A DNA stretch of 64,000 nucleotides from Anopheles merus (lineage: Eukaryota; Arthropoda; Insecta; Diptera; Culicidae), in NCBI RefSeq assembly GCF_017562075.2, contig NC_054082.1, forward strand, positions 62,001 to 126,000, given 5' to 3'. Shown here one piece after another: positions 21,746-34,833 of this stretch (the stretch's first letter is position 1; the number at the start of each line of letters is the position of its first letter). Both the position numbers and the translations under genes were made by a program. The notes below the pieces were generated by a model. That model saw only the letters and a list, made by a program, of their open reading frames with translations, did not search any database and was not told where the DNA came from.

Positions 21746-21943
21746 CTAGGACAAATAAACAGTAATTGTGAAGGTTACAACGATAATACTAGACGAAATA
21801 ACGAAAACATCGAACAATAACAACTTTTCTTCTTTTGCCAAACCCTCTTCCATGTACCAATTGTTGTGCTATGTGTTCCAAATGTTTTGCTAACTGTGCA
21901 CCAATTGCTGTGCTAGTACAAAAAATACGCTAGAATTGTTTAA

Positions 21944-22417
21944 CCGTAGAGTTGGCAACCAAATTTACACACAAAAGGTGGCATACCCGTGTATAAGACA
22001 CGTTTTGACGTAAAGAATTAACGATTTTCATAGGTAAACTATGTTTTCTATTTTTTAATGCCGTAAGCAAGTAATGTCGACCATATATTCTCTTCAATTT
22101 CATTTATTCATAAAGTTTTTTTTCTCATTTTATGATAAAACTAATGGTCTGTTTGAAATTGTAAATCGCTTGAATTTGACTCGAAAACAAGCACAATACG
22201 AAAAGAAGAAGAAGAGAAATGTCATTCTCCATACAAAATGTATGGAATATCTGAGGATGCTGGTTACCAACATACGTGGTGCAGTTTGAAATAAATCAAA
22301 ATAAAATATTTACAGCCTGTTGAAAATTGGAAATTTTGCACCAAAAAATCGTAAATCAAAAGTTCCTGTAGTTTAAAGTTGAAAAAATACCCGAGTATCC
22401 GGTTGCCAATTTTAAGG
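21944..22417. mobile_element. TTAA-type MITE, family T1 copy 2, 474 bp
   Basis: TTAA at 21940-21943 and 22418-22421 with ends CCGTAGAGTTGGCAACC and GGTTGCCAATTTTAAGG. It is the inverse of 15624-16131. The two copies lie on either side of two GPCR exons. Confidence 0.8.
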
Positions 22418-22612
22418 TTAATCTAACAAAATGGATTTTCTACGCTAAGGTAAATGTTTTTCACAAATCACAAAATTAGATAACTAGATGTTGAAAAAAA
22501 AAACAATACTATATTAAAAATAAGCATTCGAACGACAATTTCGTACAATTTTCCATGTGAAATGACACAACTGTTTTTTGATATCTGATAGTTTTCTATG
22601 ATAGTTATACAA

Positions 22613-23130
22613 CGCCTACCACAACTATATGGACAGTCGGAAAACTCGTAAGAGATAGATAAAAACAGTGAATGTATGAGTGCTGAATAATGTTTCACAT
22701 TTTCGAACATAGTTTTCAATATTTTTAAAAAGTTTGAAACGTTTTTTTTATATTAAAAAAATATTTTGTTAATTACTCTTATAAAACTTTAAAAAAACCG
22801 TAAAATAAGTTATAAAACACTTTTGTAAAATCGATAAAAAAGATTTTTGTGTAAAACCTTTCTAGAATATGTTATTTATATTTTAAACGATTTTTAATTG
22901 CGTTAGTTAGCACAAAAAAAAAGTTTTTCGGTGAGTCTTTATAGTTATGGTACGACCATAAATTTTTTTTTCGTAATAAGTCATGCAAAAACGTTTGAAA
23001 ATTTTTGAAAAAAATATACGACGATGTGAAATAGTATTCTGCACAACTTAAAGATTCACTGTTTTCATCTATCTCTTGCGGAATTTCCGCAAATCGCGAA
23101 AAACGACTGTCCATATAGTTGTGGTAGGCG
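22613..23130. mobile_element. Inverted-repeat element, 518 bp
   Basis: Ends are CGCCTACCACAACTATATGG and its exact complement, continuing over ACAGTCG. The interior is A+T-rich with no real frame. I could not define the target duplication, so the superfamily is open. Confidence 0.7.
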
Positions 23131-23349
23131 CTACAATTACAATAATAATAATATTATAATTTTTTATCCTAATGAATTATCAATGAATTTATCTATAATA
23201 GCGATTGCTATGCTTTTTAATATTTGTTCAAAAATTGTTGATTTTTTACGGTATTTTACGGCCGTTTTCGGTCGCCATTAACCGTGTACCTGTATAACCC
23301 TGGATAACAATTTGAAACATGAAAATGGTTTTAATAATAAAAAAAAGAT

Positions 23350-23815
23350 TACTTATTTATTTACTCAGCTATTGATAAAACAGGATAATGATATGTTTTA
23401 TTCAATGAAAAAGTATTTATTAATCGCTCATTAATCGCTTTAAAAAAGAGCCCTCTTACTTAATGTATTTTTTATTCAAAATGGCCAAAAACATAAATTG
23501 AATAGGTAATAATTATATCTTATATATTTAATTCATTAATATATATTTTCAATATTTTATATTTTCTACTCATTGGAAATGCTACTCCTATTTACAACTT
23601 TAAGGGGTTTTACGAACTTCCAATTTTCAGACTATGTTTCATAACCATAGTGTAATTAAACAATTAAAAATATTAAACCTGGTTTTTACTTATAATTTAA
23701 AAATTTAATCTCGTTGATATCGATTCATCTTAAAACAATTAACCTTTTTTCATCGCAATTTTAAATATTTGTTTTATTAAACTAATGTATACTGGTCGGT
23801 CACGTGGATGACAAA
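23350..23815. repeat. A+T-rich dispersed repeat, inverse of 33215-33560
   Basis: Landmarks such as GTCACGTGGATGACAAAA (23800) and its complement at 33224, and AAAATGGCC, occur in mirrored order in both places. The copies are strongly diverged. The surrounding 23131-25249 holds no gene I can support. Confidence 0.5.
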
Positions 23816-25249
23816 ACTTACTTACATTTATCAACTAATCTAATTAAATCATCTTATTATGTACTTGAATTAAAATTTTATATTTTTTTAATTTATTTTT
23901 TTAATTTAATTTATTTAGAAATGCGTTCTCACACGGTATATTCTGCTAGAAAATATCAGTCAACACACACTGTAGTAAGGGAAGTCTAACAGCCTGTGGC
24001 GAATTTTTTTCAAGCAATTCAAGCTATCCATCTCTGTCAATCCAGGACAACAAAAATATTTTCTTAGAATCTTTTGACAGGCCGAGAGAAATATCGTGTT
24101 TTTAACATATTTTTTATCGCCCTCAAGCCAGATGTGCTCTAACGGTTGTATAACGTAAAGTTCTTATAACATGAAGATGTGTTTTACGAATTATTTTGTT
24201 AATTTAATATAATTGTATCCAGCGAATATTCGTGGTGTGTGAACGCAAAAACATTGGCAAATCTTTTTTGAAACTTGTTTTTACTGGAAGGAGAAACATT
24301 CGCGAAGAAAGATATGGTTTGTGAGAACGTACTTAACATGTTTTACAAAATTGTCTCGATTTGGAAAATCATCAACATGATTGTCAATTCCACAAAAAGA
24401 AGAAAAAAATACGACGTAATAAAAACAAATAAAAGAATGAAATTTAAAAATAAAGTAAAAATAGTGAGTGATATGATGATGTTTACAGTTTACATTACCT
24501 GTCTTCTTTTGAAATCAATATTCACGAATGCACTTATTTCCACAATACATATGCATCAATGATTTGACACTAATCAGTTTTGTATAAAACGTTATACATT
24601 CGTTCCAGATGTTTTTTTTTTTGTTTTGGTAAGTCATAAAATTACAACTTCCCAATAATTGTTTACATGCATGGTTTTGGAGAACAACCAGCGTCACATT
24701 CGTCACGTAATTCGTCGATGTTTCAAATCATTAACACAAAACCTACACAGAACAGAATATTTCCATTTCTGCGGCCATGAACAAGCACATATAACACAAT
24801 AAAGATGCTTTTGTTTCAGTCAATTCCTTCTACATCACTTAGAACAACATTAATTGGTAACAAATCATAATTTATTCAAAATGCTTGGATAGATATGGGT
24901 TACTTTGTATGTGGTTTATAGCCGTAATAGCAGCAAGTTATTAAACGTTCTGATTATACATTTTCACTGTCAGATGGAAGAATAAAAGTTATGAGGTGAA
25001 TATTCACCAGTACACTGCGCATGTGCCTAAAAAATATAGTCGCTCGATGAACATGACTTTGTCTGTTCATGTGATATGTTTTGTAATGTTTGATGTAAAA
25101 CAATGACCGGAATAAAAAAATAGGATTTTTCGAAATCGATAAATATCATATTAGAGTTAATGTTTATGCTAAGCAAATCCTCAGGTTTTTTTTTAACATA
25201 ACAAAATTTGGTTTATACTTTTACAATGTCAATGTATACATTTTCGAAA

Positions 25250-25665
25250 AAAAATGTACCAGTTTTCGGCAGTGTACCTGTTTTCGGCAGGGTAACTAAA
25301 AACGTGAAATCATGCAAAAACGCGTTAAAAATTGTCTCAAAATATTTTTGTTTTTAATAAAGAAATGCTCATTTGTTATTCATTTACGAAGTTTCACAAC
25401 ATTTCCTATCATACGATCCAGATAAATAAATAAAAAAATGTACCAGTTTTCGGCAGTGTACCTGTTTTCGGCAGGGTAACTAAAAACGTGAAATCATGCA
25501 AAAACGCGTTAAAAATTGTCTCAAAACATTTTTGTTTTTAATAAAGATATGCTCATTTGTTATTCATTTACGAAGTTTCACAACATTTCCTATCATACTT
25601 CTCAAAATATCGAACACAATGTGCAGAGTTCAGCATTTTTCGGCAGATTTGCTGTCAGCCAATAG
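25250..25665. repeat. Two tandem units of about 184 bp, family TTTTCGGCAG
   Basis: GTACCAGTTTTCGGCAGTGT recurs with a period of 184 bp at 25256 and 25440 and is followed by the same 150 bp in both. Partial copies lie at 33094-33135 and, reversed, at 49318-49545. Unit 2 runs on into GCATTTTTCGGCAGA near 25640. Confidence 0.8.
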
Positions 25666-26125
25666 TTCGTTATTAAGAGAACCAGAGCAATAAACGAATG
25701 AAAGTATGTTTTTTATAAAAAAATTGTGATTGCAGAATTTATTCTAGCCCGCTTGGAATTTTTAAATCACGAAAACCTAGTAAGTATTCACCTCCACTGC
25801 GGATGTCGACACATAATACGACGTTTCTTGTATCAAATATCATCAATTTCACGATACATAATTCAATAATTTAAGAAAAATATAATAATTTATAAGTCGG
25901 AGTCGTTGTCTATACCCGACATACTGTCTCTTTTCTTTAATGCCCACTTTATTTGTAACTCACATCAAAGAGACTGTAAAAACTGCCAGCAAAAAGATCA
26001 AAATGGGCAACATAAAACTAATAATTTAAATACTTTTCTTCACCAATCTTAGAAAAGTGAGAGTGTAAAACAGAAATAACAAGATTTTTTACTTTGTTTT
26101 TAATATTTTTCAGTTAATCATATTT

Positions 26126-29100
26126 TTAAAGCTCATCTCGCATTTTAGAATTGTTACCAATAGCGAAAGAATTTGTATAATGATGTGCTCTAAGTTTTCG
26201 CCAGAAAGCTGCACGTTCTTCAAAAAGCCCTGTTTCTAAAGCTACAATCGGTTCCTTAGAAGAATCTAATCTTCCTATTCGAAGATACCTCAGCGGAAAA
26301 CTGTCAGCTGGACGCCACTCAGGTAGCAACTGATTTTGATCGGAAGTATTGTCCTTTTCATCCCCTGGAGTTGGATTGCCGGTGCGAGCAAAATTAATCC
26401 AAAGCTTTATAATAACGCGCCGTATCTCTAGCTCATCTTCAGTGGGAATAGCTGTCTGAAAGTTTGGAATTTCCTTTGCAATTGGGAAAATATATTGAAG
26501 TTCCTCCGCATGACAAACACCTAATTTCGAAAAGTAGAAATACAATAATTAAAGACGTATTCATCAATGCAGATATTAGCTTACCATAATAATTTTCTGC
26601 TCCCCCTTTAAATATTTCCGTGAAACTAGCAGAAGCTTTCTGAGCAAAAAGATAAACATATGTTTCTCCTATTTTGAATGTCGAGTTTCGCTTATTATGC
26701 CCTAACAAACGAATCCGCAAGTACTCATCCATGCCTGCTAAAAACCATGCATCCGAATACAACTGTTTTTTTTTTTGTTAAATAAAGATGGTTACATATT
26801 GCATTATAAAGTAATTTAGTATTGTGTAAGATAAATCAAATAGTTACAGCCTCAAAAAATTTAGTACTTACATTTGTTAAATTTCTCTCGGTTGCAGTTA
26901 CGAGTTTCTGGTTTTTAAAGTAGAAACTATTTATTTTCTGTGTAATCTGTCGCTGCATCTCAGGTTCATGATGATCGTAATATAATGAAATAGGTAACGC
27001 ACGTTCCCAGTGATCATTCAAACTCTTACGAAGCTCGGGGACATTTATCAGCGCTACATTATAAGAACGTATAAATCAATAAACATGTCTACTGCATCGC
27101 TAAACATGCGTCGCGTCTGAAAAAAACTCACATGCACTTTTTAGAGCTCCCTCATCAAACGTTAATCCAGTCATCCATGGAAGTTCAATAGCATGTGGCT
27201 CATATTCATCTCTAGGATGTTTTGTTATAAAAGCTCCCGGAATGTCAGGTTCTATAACAGGGGGAAATGGGATCATTGGATCCGTGTCCCAAAGCTGCAA
27301 CGGATTTTGTGAATTAGTTTTGATGCTTATAGATATTTATATAAAAAATATCAATTACATAAAAATCATAGAACTTTCTTGTGATTTCTTCTGCAGGGAC
27401 CTTTCGGAGACAATCCAGCATCTCAATATAACCTCCATCATTGGTTTTTGTACAGTTCAACATTTTACCCAGCTGAATAGATCGAGATCTTGCTACTCCT
27501 GGATGTGCTGGCTGAGCCCAGGCATCCAAATTTACTCCTGACTGAGAAATAACTCGATGAAATAAACCTTTCGATAAAGGTGACATCATGTGATATGTTC
27601 CACTTGCTCCCCCCGCACTTTCTCCAAATATAGTAACCGATTTCGGATCCCCTTTAAAAGAGGCTATGTTTTCATGAATCCAGCGTAGGACTAAACTTTG
27701 ATCCTTTAAACCATTATTTCCTGGACAATCCACTTGTTCAGTGCTTAGAAATCCGAGGGGCCCGAGACGAAAGTTTGCTCCGATGTAGATAACATCATGT
27801 TCGAGCAAGAAATCAGGACCATAGAAAGAACGAGTTCCAGAGCCACATTGCCAACCACCACCATGAAAGAATACCATCACAGGAAATAAAACTGGATTTG
27901 TCATATTTGCATCCACCGACAGCGATCTTGGCCGCTCAGGCACATATACGTTTAGATGTAAGCAATCCTCAACACCGGAAATGGATTCGTCTCTGCGATA
28001 GGGATCTCGTTGTGTACATAATGGTGAATCAGTAGTTGCCATTAGATCACCTGACCAAGGTCCGTAAGGTACAGGGGCCTAAAAAATGTCATGAAATAGA
28101 TCGAAATAAAGAGAAAAATGATCGAAATGAAAAATGAAATTACTCATAAAACGTGTGATGATCGCGTTTTAGTTACATAAAAAGTTAAATTTTTGTAATA
28201 GACTTTATTTCTCTCAAGAACGGCCTATTAGGTCGTATCACAGATACTTCACAAATTTAAATTATTCAAAATGCTTTCTTAACACTATTGAAATGGAATA
28301 GAGTCGGAAAGTCGTTATTATGTGCATTGTAATAATATTTTTTTCACCCAGCTCAAACATACAAAACGAAAAAAATGAATAACACTAGGCGTCTCCATAC
28401 GTTTGCTGCTGATACCTCATTACAACTTGATTGTACTCATGATGTAATCTAAAGAGCAAAACTTGAATATCCGTTCAACATTGGTCGCGATTGCATACCC
28501 GATGATAAACAGCTGTTGTGAGTTGATTGTAAAAATTTTAAAATCATTTTGAGCTTTGTTATGGCGCATTCGAAACAATCATATGGCTTTGTTACGGCGC
28601 AATCAAATGAAATTTTCACACTCTACTTGTTAAATGGAAAAGATTATATATTGTTGCTCATTCTACGCACTATAAGCATTTTTACAGCAATGCTGTATGA
28701 TTTTTCATCAAATCATTAAAATTATAAAAACGATTTACATCCATTCAAACTGTCAAAAATTATGTTGCCGAATTTGGAACGGCTTTTAGAATTAACAGAA
28801 ACGTATGTAATACCGTCGTGTCCAGAAAATTCACGAAAAAGTTCTACATATATAAACAATAAAAGTTGTATCATTACAATTGATTTCTTGGATCAGGGAT
28901 TTAATCGGATAACATAAAAATATGAACAACGAACGGTGCTCTCTAGAAATGTATAGCTAGTGCAAATCCATATTGCCCTGTAACAAAATTGTAATAAAAA
29001 TTTAATCAAAAAAATCAATTGCATGTGTTATTTTAAAAAAAAGCTAGTTTAACTTAATATGAAATGCATTTTATTGCTATGCATTTTAAAGTAACATTAA

Positions 29101-30325
29101 AACGATACATTGTTAAACACAGATGTAGATTATAAGATTTATTTTAGATTTCAAGCAAACGGCAAAAGCCTTACAATATTGAAATCTAAAGTAATCTTAC
29201 AATATTAAAACGCTAAACTGTTTTTTACCAATTTTAACACTAGGTTTACGGAACCCGTCAGTTTGACTGAATTAAAACTTTGAAGTGAAATATTAAAAAT
29301 ATCTTTTGTTTAATTTCGATTTTTACGTTTTGTAAATTTAACTGTATAGAATATGGGCTTGTAGCATAAGTATTATTTTATTAAATTTAATAGATTTTCA
29401 GATACATATGCGGTATACCTATCTCAACGGAACCCGTCAAATTGACGGGTGGGATCATTACATTTAGATAATTTAGTTTAGTTATAACATTTTTTTCCAC
29501 AAATGTAAATGTAGGAGTGAAAGAAAACTATAAAACCAACCATTTTCACAGAAACACAGAACGAGTAACACAGAAAGAAAACTAACCATTATCATAAAAC
29601 AAAACTTGATAAATCAAATATCTATATTGGCCCCAAACAAAATTGGTAATCAACTTATTCCTCATGTTTTCCGAAACTCCCGCCGACATCGGTTAAAATG
29701 TGGCATCGAAAAGTTGTAGGACCTCGTGTTTGTGAACAATTACGATTATTAAAAGAAATTAGCGTTGTTCAGTATTTATGTATTAACCGAAACTTGTTAA
29801 AAAAATTACCATTGTAATAAAAAAGCCTTTAATGGTTTTATAAATACGTATAAATACGTATTTTTATCCACCGGGATGACGAGTGTTCGTAGAGATAGGT
29901 ATATTAGAGACGCCCGTAGATCTAGTGTTAATATTGGCCTATGAAAAGCGATGACGCTAAATCTCGCTGTCTCATACCTTGTAATTATTTTAATTTATTT
30001 TGAATAAATACATTTTATTATTTATAATAATAAAAATGATAATGATAATAATAATAATTATTATTGTTATTATATAATTTAAGATCATACTCACTCTAAA
30101 ACGTAAATCTTCAATTGGTGGTTTTGCATACGGTATTCCTAAAAACGCGAGAATGCCTTGACCACTAAATGTGTTCAAATATCTTCCAATAAGTCTACCA
30201 CCATGAGGTAAAGTGATTTTTAATTTATCTGAAGTTCGCCCATCAGTTGTAATAGAAGTGATAATGACGATGAACAATATTAGTTCAACATTCGTCCATT
30301 TTTGCAACGCGAAGCTGAAACACAT
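26126..30325 (-). CDS. Secreted type-B carboxylesterase, six exons
   Basis: It hydrolyses carboxylic esters outside the cell; the natural substrate cannot be read from sequence. Exons: 30325-30095, 28078-27359, 27294-27132, 27053-26872, 26762-26585, 26520-26126, all with AG/GT borders and consistent phases, giving 622 residues, normal for the family. A hydrophobic signal peptide spans about residues 13-28. The catalytic triad is complete: S231 in FGESAGG, E365 in TFDEG and H495 in GVCHAEEL. The oxyanion HGGG is at 149-152. The C-terminus has no anchor. It could be a juvenile hormone esterase-like, esterase-6-like or detoxifying enzyme; I cannot choose. Intron 1 (2 kb) carries a 690-bp transposon. 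The neighbouring GPCR is on the same strand but unrelated. Confidence 0.92.
29238..29927. mobile_element. TTAA-type (piggyBac-like) MITE, 690 bp, in esterase intron 1
   Basis: TTAA at 29234-29237 and 29928-29931. Ends CACTAGGTTTACGG and CCGTAGATCTAGTG are inverted with two mismatches in 14. An internal CCCGTCAAATTGACGGGTGGG palindrome is shared with 4370-4390. No transposase frame. Confidence 0.85.
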
Positions 30326-31543
30326 GGCTTTTTAACAGTGAAATAAACTCTAGCCCAATATCATAAAACAGACACTTTAGAAACTATCACTTATCCATAT
30401 AATCGTAACCACTTGCTAGTTGAAGTCGCTGAAATAGCATCAAGCAACCAATGGTATAGTTCACAATACAAAATCGGTACAATAATATAACATTGATCAC
30501 CTACAATACACCTAAAACAAGCTCAACAGTGTATATTCAACTGTTACGCACAGCTCTCATAACTGACTGAAGTAAAAAAGATATACTTTAGAGCTTTATA
30601 CAGATCACTCTTACACCAGTCAAACATGTTTAGCAAACAGGTGTTGAAACTAGTTTTGGAGGTGGAAGCTCTGACATCATGGTGAACCTCGTTTAGACTG
30701 CGACACAAATTAATCTTTGAATAATCTCCCTAATCACCAAGCCATCTAACAAAACAATATCGAAAAGTGCGTGAGCAAATATTTTCATTATTTCAATACT
30801 TTTAGTTTAAACAACGAGTACATATTCGAGATAATATTATAACGAATATTTCTGTTGTAGAAGGCATTTTGGTTTTTAGGTACCGCGAACCGGTTTTCAA
30901 ATATCAATTCATCACAAAAAGATGACCTTGCAAAACTAGATTTTTTTCGGAGTTTGTTATTGTATTTGTGATAAATATCCCTAGAGTAAAACGAAGTGTA
31001 GTCGTTTGGATACTTGCCGGGTTGAATTGTACAAACAAATGACCAAAAAAATACATCTAACACATAAAATACATTTGATTATTAAAATACAGTGTTTACC
31101 ACTAAAATGTTTTTTTAATGCTTGACAGACTCTTGCTTTACTGTATTGTGTTATTATTAAAATTACTTCCTCTACCAATTGTTTCATCCTTTTTTAAAGG
31201 CGGCATCGGTTTAATGATAAACTGTGAATATTGCCCACAAATTGACCTTCTGAAGTCTTTCAAAAATTTGTTGAGTATTTTTAGCTAAAGAGTTTTGTGA
31301 GTGGTTGCAGTTATTTAATTATTGTTGATTAAACATTTGAGAAAAACAACCTCAACTGCTGTAAGTTATATTAAATTAAGTTATATTAAATATTAAATAT
31401 ACTCATTGGGGGATTGTATGGCATATTAAAATGTCTTTTTTAAACCAAAAAAAGCTCAAATCATATTCATGTGCTAGACCTACCATACAATTACTTTTTG
31501 TAATAGATTTATTAGATAAAAGAAAGTACTGTCAAAATCGTTT
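30326..31543. other. Upstream region of the esterase, no feature recognised
   Basis: A+T-rich DNA with only short open frames of no recognisable character. It should contain the esterase promoter, but I see no convincing TATA/Inr pair. Confidence 0.4.
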
Positions 31544-32131
31544 CCCAAGCGCCACAGATTAAGCTTAAACGACTGGAAAATTGAATATCCATAGAAAAAA
31601 AATGAAAGCTCCACAGCTTCATTGGTTTGATCAATAGATGGCGTATTACAACTCATCATTATATTGCTATCCTTTTCTTGCAATGTGTTTCGACAAGTTG
31701 CATTTTATTATGACCTATATAGCCTTCTAACTTTCTGAGCAAAAATCTATATAAATGGTCGTGTGGTTAGATACGTGGGTATCAACACCAATGACCATTG
31801 CTCAAATCTCACTTGCTTCAGTGCTGGTGGTTTCCGTTGGAGTTTAGTATTTAAACAATCGTATCGCCGTTCTAGTTCTAGCGATGCATAACTTCAATGC
31901 GAAACCATACAACAGTACAGAGGAAATGAGAAAGCTCTCCTCCAAGCGATGAAGCTCAACTGGTTGGGGTATCCCACCAACAGATAGCGCCACCAGCTTT
32001 TTTGCTATTTTTAGAATGCATGAGTCGTTTGGCGTCTGCTAAACGAAGTCTTTCTATATTCCGTTTAGGTAGAGAACTTGAGTCGTTTAGAAGCCGTTTA
32101 GTGGTCGTTTAGTGGATTTGTGGCACTTGGG
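31544..32131 (+). mobile_element. N2 element copy B, 588 bp, TSD TT
   Basis: Same ends and CGTTTAG array as copy A; only a few differences by eye. TT on both sides. Confidence 0.88.
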
Positions 32132-32384
32132 TTGATATTTTTCTGAAAAACTCAGTCTTTGATTCTAAAAATCCTGTCGTACGTGTACAAAGAGAAGGAA
32201 ATTTTTCAGACAGTTTTTAGATTTTCCACCCAATTTATTGATTTACAGAGTTTTATTACAAGGAAATAAGTGTCGTTTATCGTTCATGATGTCAACAAAC
32301 AACTACTGTTTTCAAACGATTTTCAGATTAGTCGTGATGAGACAAAAAAATCAAACGAAGATGACAATATTTTCTTTTGTCTAA

Positions 32385-32446
32385 GGCCGAAAATACACGG
32401 ACAGGAATTCCGCGGCCGCGAAATTCCGGTCCGTGTATTTTTGGCC
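32385..32446. mobile_element. 62-bp minimal palindromic MITE, TSD TAA
   Basis: GGCCGAAAATACACGGAC pairs with GTCCGTGTATTTTTGGCC around a GCGGCCGC centre. TAA flanks both sides (32382-32384, 32447-32449). It is little more than two ends joined. Confidence 0.75.
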
Positions 32447-32587
32447 TAATACGCCTATCAGTATTGCGCGAACAACTACTAAGGGAGAGCGGGGCAAAAT
32501 GGACCAGTTAAGGATTTTGGTCTGTATCTTATTGGTTAAACGACCTTATACTGTTATTTTGATGGCAATCGATACTTCAATGTCTTA

Positions 32588-32748
32588 GGGCGGTGGCAAC
32601 GCTCATCGGATGCGATTTTATCGGACGTGATTTATATGGGATTTGACAGATAACGTCGGACATGCGATTTCGTCGTCCGACGTTATCTGTCAAATCCCAT
32701 ATAAATCTCGTCCGATAAAATCGCATCCGATTAGCGTTGCCACCGCCC
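32588..32748. mobile_element. PIF/Harbinger-like MITE family P1, 161 bp, TSD TTA
   Basis: Ends GGGCGGTGGCAACGC and GCGTTGCCACCGCCC. Almost the whole length folds into one hairpin. TTA at 32585-32587 and 32749-32751. Confidence 0.92.
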
Positions 32749-33109
32749 TTATTGATGTAAAACAATTAGACATGTACGAATTAATAACAAATATAAATGA
32801 CCAAATTGAACTTTAAAAATCAACGTCAAAAGCCATGAAAATGTATTGTGCGGGGTAAATGTCTAAACACATCAAAACAAAGGGGCAAAATGAACCACAA
32901 CATTGGACTCTAGGCTTTCGTTTAAGCTCTTGCTTCTAAAGAGAGAGTACAAATTTAATTTTATTAGTAATGTTTTTTGTTGAATAATTTAATAAAATTC
33001 TTGAATATTCCAATAATTCACGTGTTGTCAGTATTTTTTTTGTCACTATAGTATACCTGCAGCACCGTTTTATTTATGTAAAGCTAGGGTAACTGTACCA
33101 TTTTTCGGC

Positions 33110-34140
33110 ATTGTATCTGTTTTCGGCAGGGGGTAAAAGTAAGGCTCAGCCCTCTACGTTACATAGGAGAAGCGTTACATGCCTTGAAACATTCCCAAGC
33201 AACATTTTTATTATATTTTTGTCATCCACGTGACCCGCCAGAGTCAATTATTTAAAAAAATATTGAAAACTGCGATGAAAATAAAAGTTTTATGTTTTAA
33301 GATTAACCAATATAAAGGAAATTTTATTCTGAAACACAAGTAATGTACATGGTTTATGAAAAATAGTCAAAAAACAAGTTCTAACAAACTCTTGAAGCAT
33401 TAAATTGGTGTAACATTTCCAAAAAGTAGAATATAAAACAATATGTAAAATATATTTAGTGAAGTTAAATATATGAAATGTATTTATTATCTATGAAATC
33501 TACGTTTCGGGCCATTTTAAATCATAATAACATTTATTTTAAAGACACTTTTATAAGGGCGATGAATTAGGTTAAAAATTAAATTTGTATGTTGATTATA
33601 ATTACAATATCATAGGTTTACATCAATAGTGGGCTAATAAATGTCTAAGCATTTTAATATTTTAATTGTTTTAAAAGTAATTCTTAAAGTAAATAACATT
33701 AATGACTATCAAATATAGTAAGGTAATAGTCATATAATTATTTTTTTATTTTAATGAATAATCAATGAATCTAAACCTTATGAACGATTGCTGAACATTC
33801 ATTAGGTTTCGATTATTAGACAATCAATCAATCAGACAATTAGACATCAATCAATTTGCTCATACATGACGGTTAAAACAGGCGTTAAAAAAATGCTGCT
33901 TGTGTTTGTGGTAAACTGGCGTTACGCGTAACGCTGGCGTAACGTAGAGGGCTGAGCCTTAGGGCGGTGGCAACGCTTATCGGATGCGATTTTATCGGAC
34001 GAGATTTATATGGGATTTGACAGATAACGTTGGACGACGAAATCGCACGTCCGACGTTATCTGTCAAATCCCATATAAATCTCGTCCGATAAAATCGCAT
34101 CCGATGAGCGTTGCCACCGCCCTTACTTTTACCTGCCGTG
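33110..34140. repeat. Inverted repeat with MITE in one arm only
   Basis: The 30 bases at 33133-33162 (starting GTAAAAGTAAGGCTCAGCCC) recur inverted at 33942-34130, split there by the P1 MITE. Between the arms lies the A+T-rich sequence related to 23350-23815. Confidence 0.7.
33962..34122. mobile_element. P1 MITE, 161 bp, TSD TTA
   Basis: Same length and ends as 32588-32748. TTA at 33959-33961 and 34123-34125. The intact opposite arm at 33133-33162 is the empty site. Confidence 0.93.
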
Positions 34141-34388
34141 GATGAGGGCATCAATGTGTAGTACGTATGTGTTGCTAAGAACAAAGCGAATCGTTTCGAT
34201 GAAAATTCATTTCACCCATTATGTCAAAAGGAGCTTTTTTCCGAAATTAGTTGTCAATTTGTATGGGATATCAAATAGCCAGCTCGTACTTTATAGCTGA
34301 TTTGGGGCTGTTTAACGAAAAATCGTTCCGATGTCGTCCTTTGTGGCTGATTAAGAGATAGACGGTACTATGCGGAACTATGGAGCTT

Positions 34389-34833
34389 CCCAAATAGCCT
34401 TTTAGCTTTTTAATGCATGACATCGGTTCAAGGTGGCTCTTGTCAAAGTGTCAAAGATGAACTCCGGCAATAATCTCATTTCTGCTGCACAAGTTAGATT
34501 CGTTAATTGAAGAATGAAATTTGAGTGAAGTGATTGTGAATTATCAGTAAATTGTGTGAAATTTTATGTAATTCATCAATACAAAAGATTTAAAAATATA
34601 CACATGTGTTTAAACGAAACAAATCTTGTTGTTTATTTCATTGATGACGCTTGCTTGAAAATAAAACACAAAGAAAAATAATCCCTGGCATCGTGGCATA
34701 AGGAAGCTGCTTAGGCGCTGTTTGAAAGACCCACATAGAACTTTGATGCTGTTTATCTACTGCAAAAGGCGAATTAGAGCAGCGATCTTTAGCGTGCCAA
34801 AATGAGCTGCTTAAGCAATTCTGGCTATTTGGG
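34389..34833 (-). mobile_element. N1 internal-deletion copy (445 bp) nested in N1, TSD TT
   Basis: CCCAAATAGCC is followed at once by CTTTTTAATGCATGACATCGG, skipping the repeat array found in full copies. The outer element resumes with TTTTTAACAGGCACATGG exactly as in the uninterrupted copy at 50334. Confidence 0.85.

Noticed and set aside
22468..23114. Two minus-strand frames of about 80 codons near the GPCR TM1 exon
   Set aside because: Considered as extracellular exons of the receptor, but they cross an inverted-repeat element and lack splice sites or cysteine patterns of a GAIN/GPS region.
24275..24562. 95-codon plus-strand frame
   Set aside because: A+T-rich, Lys/Ile-biased, no domain, no promoter or homologue recognised.
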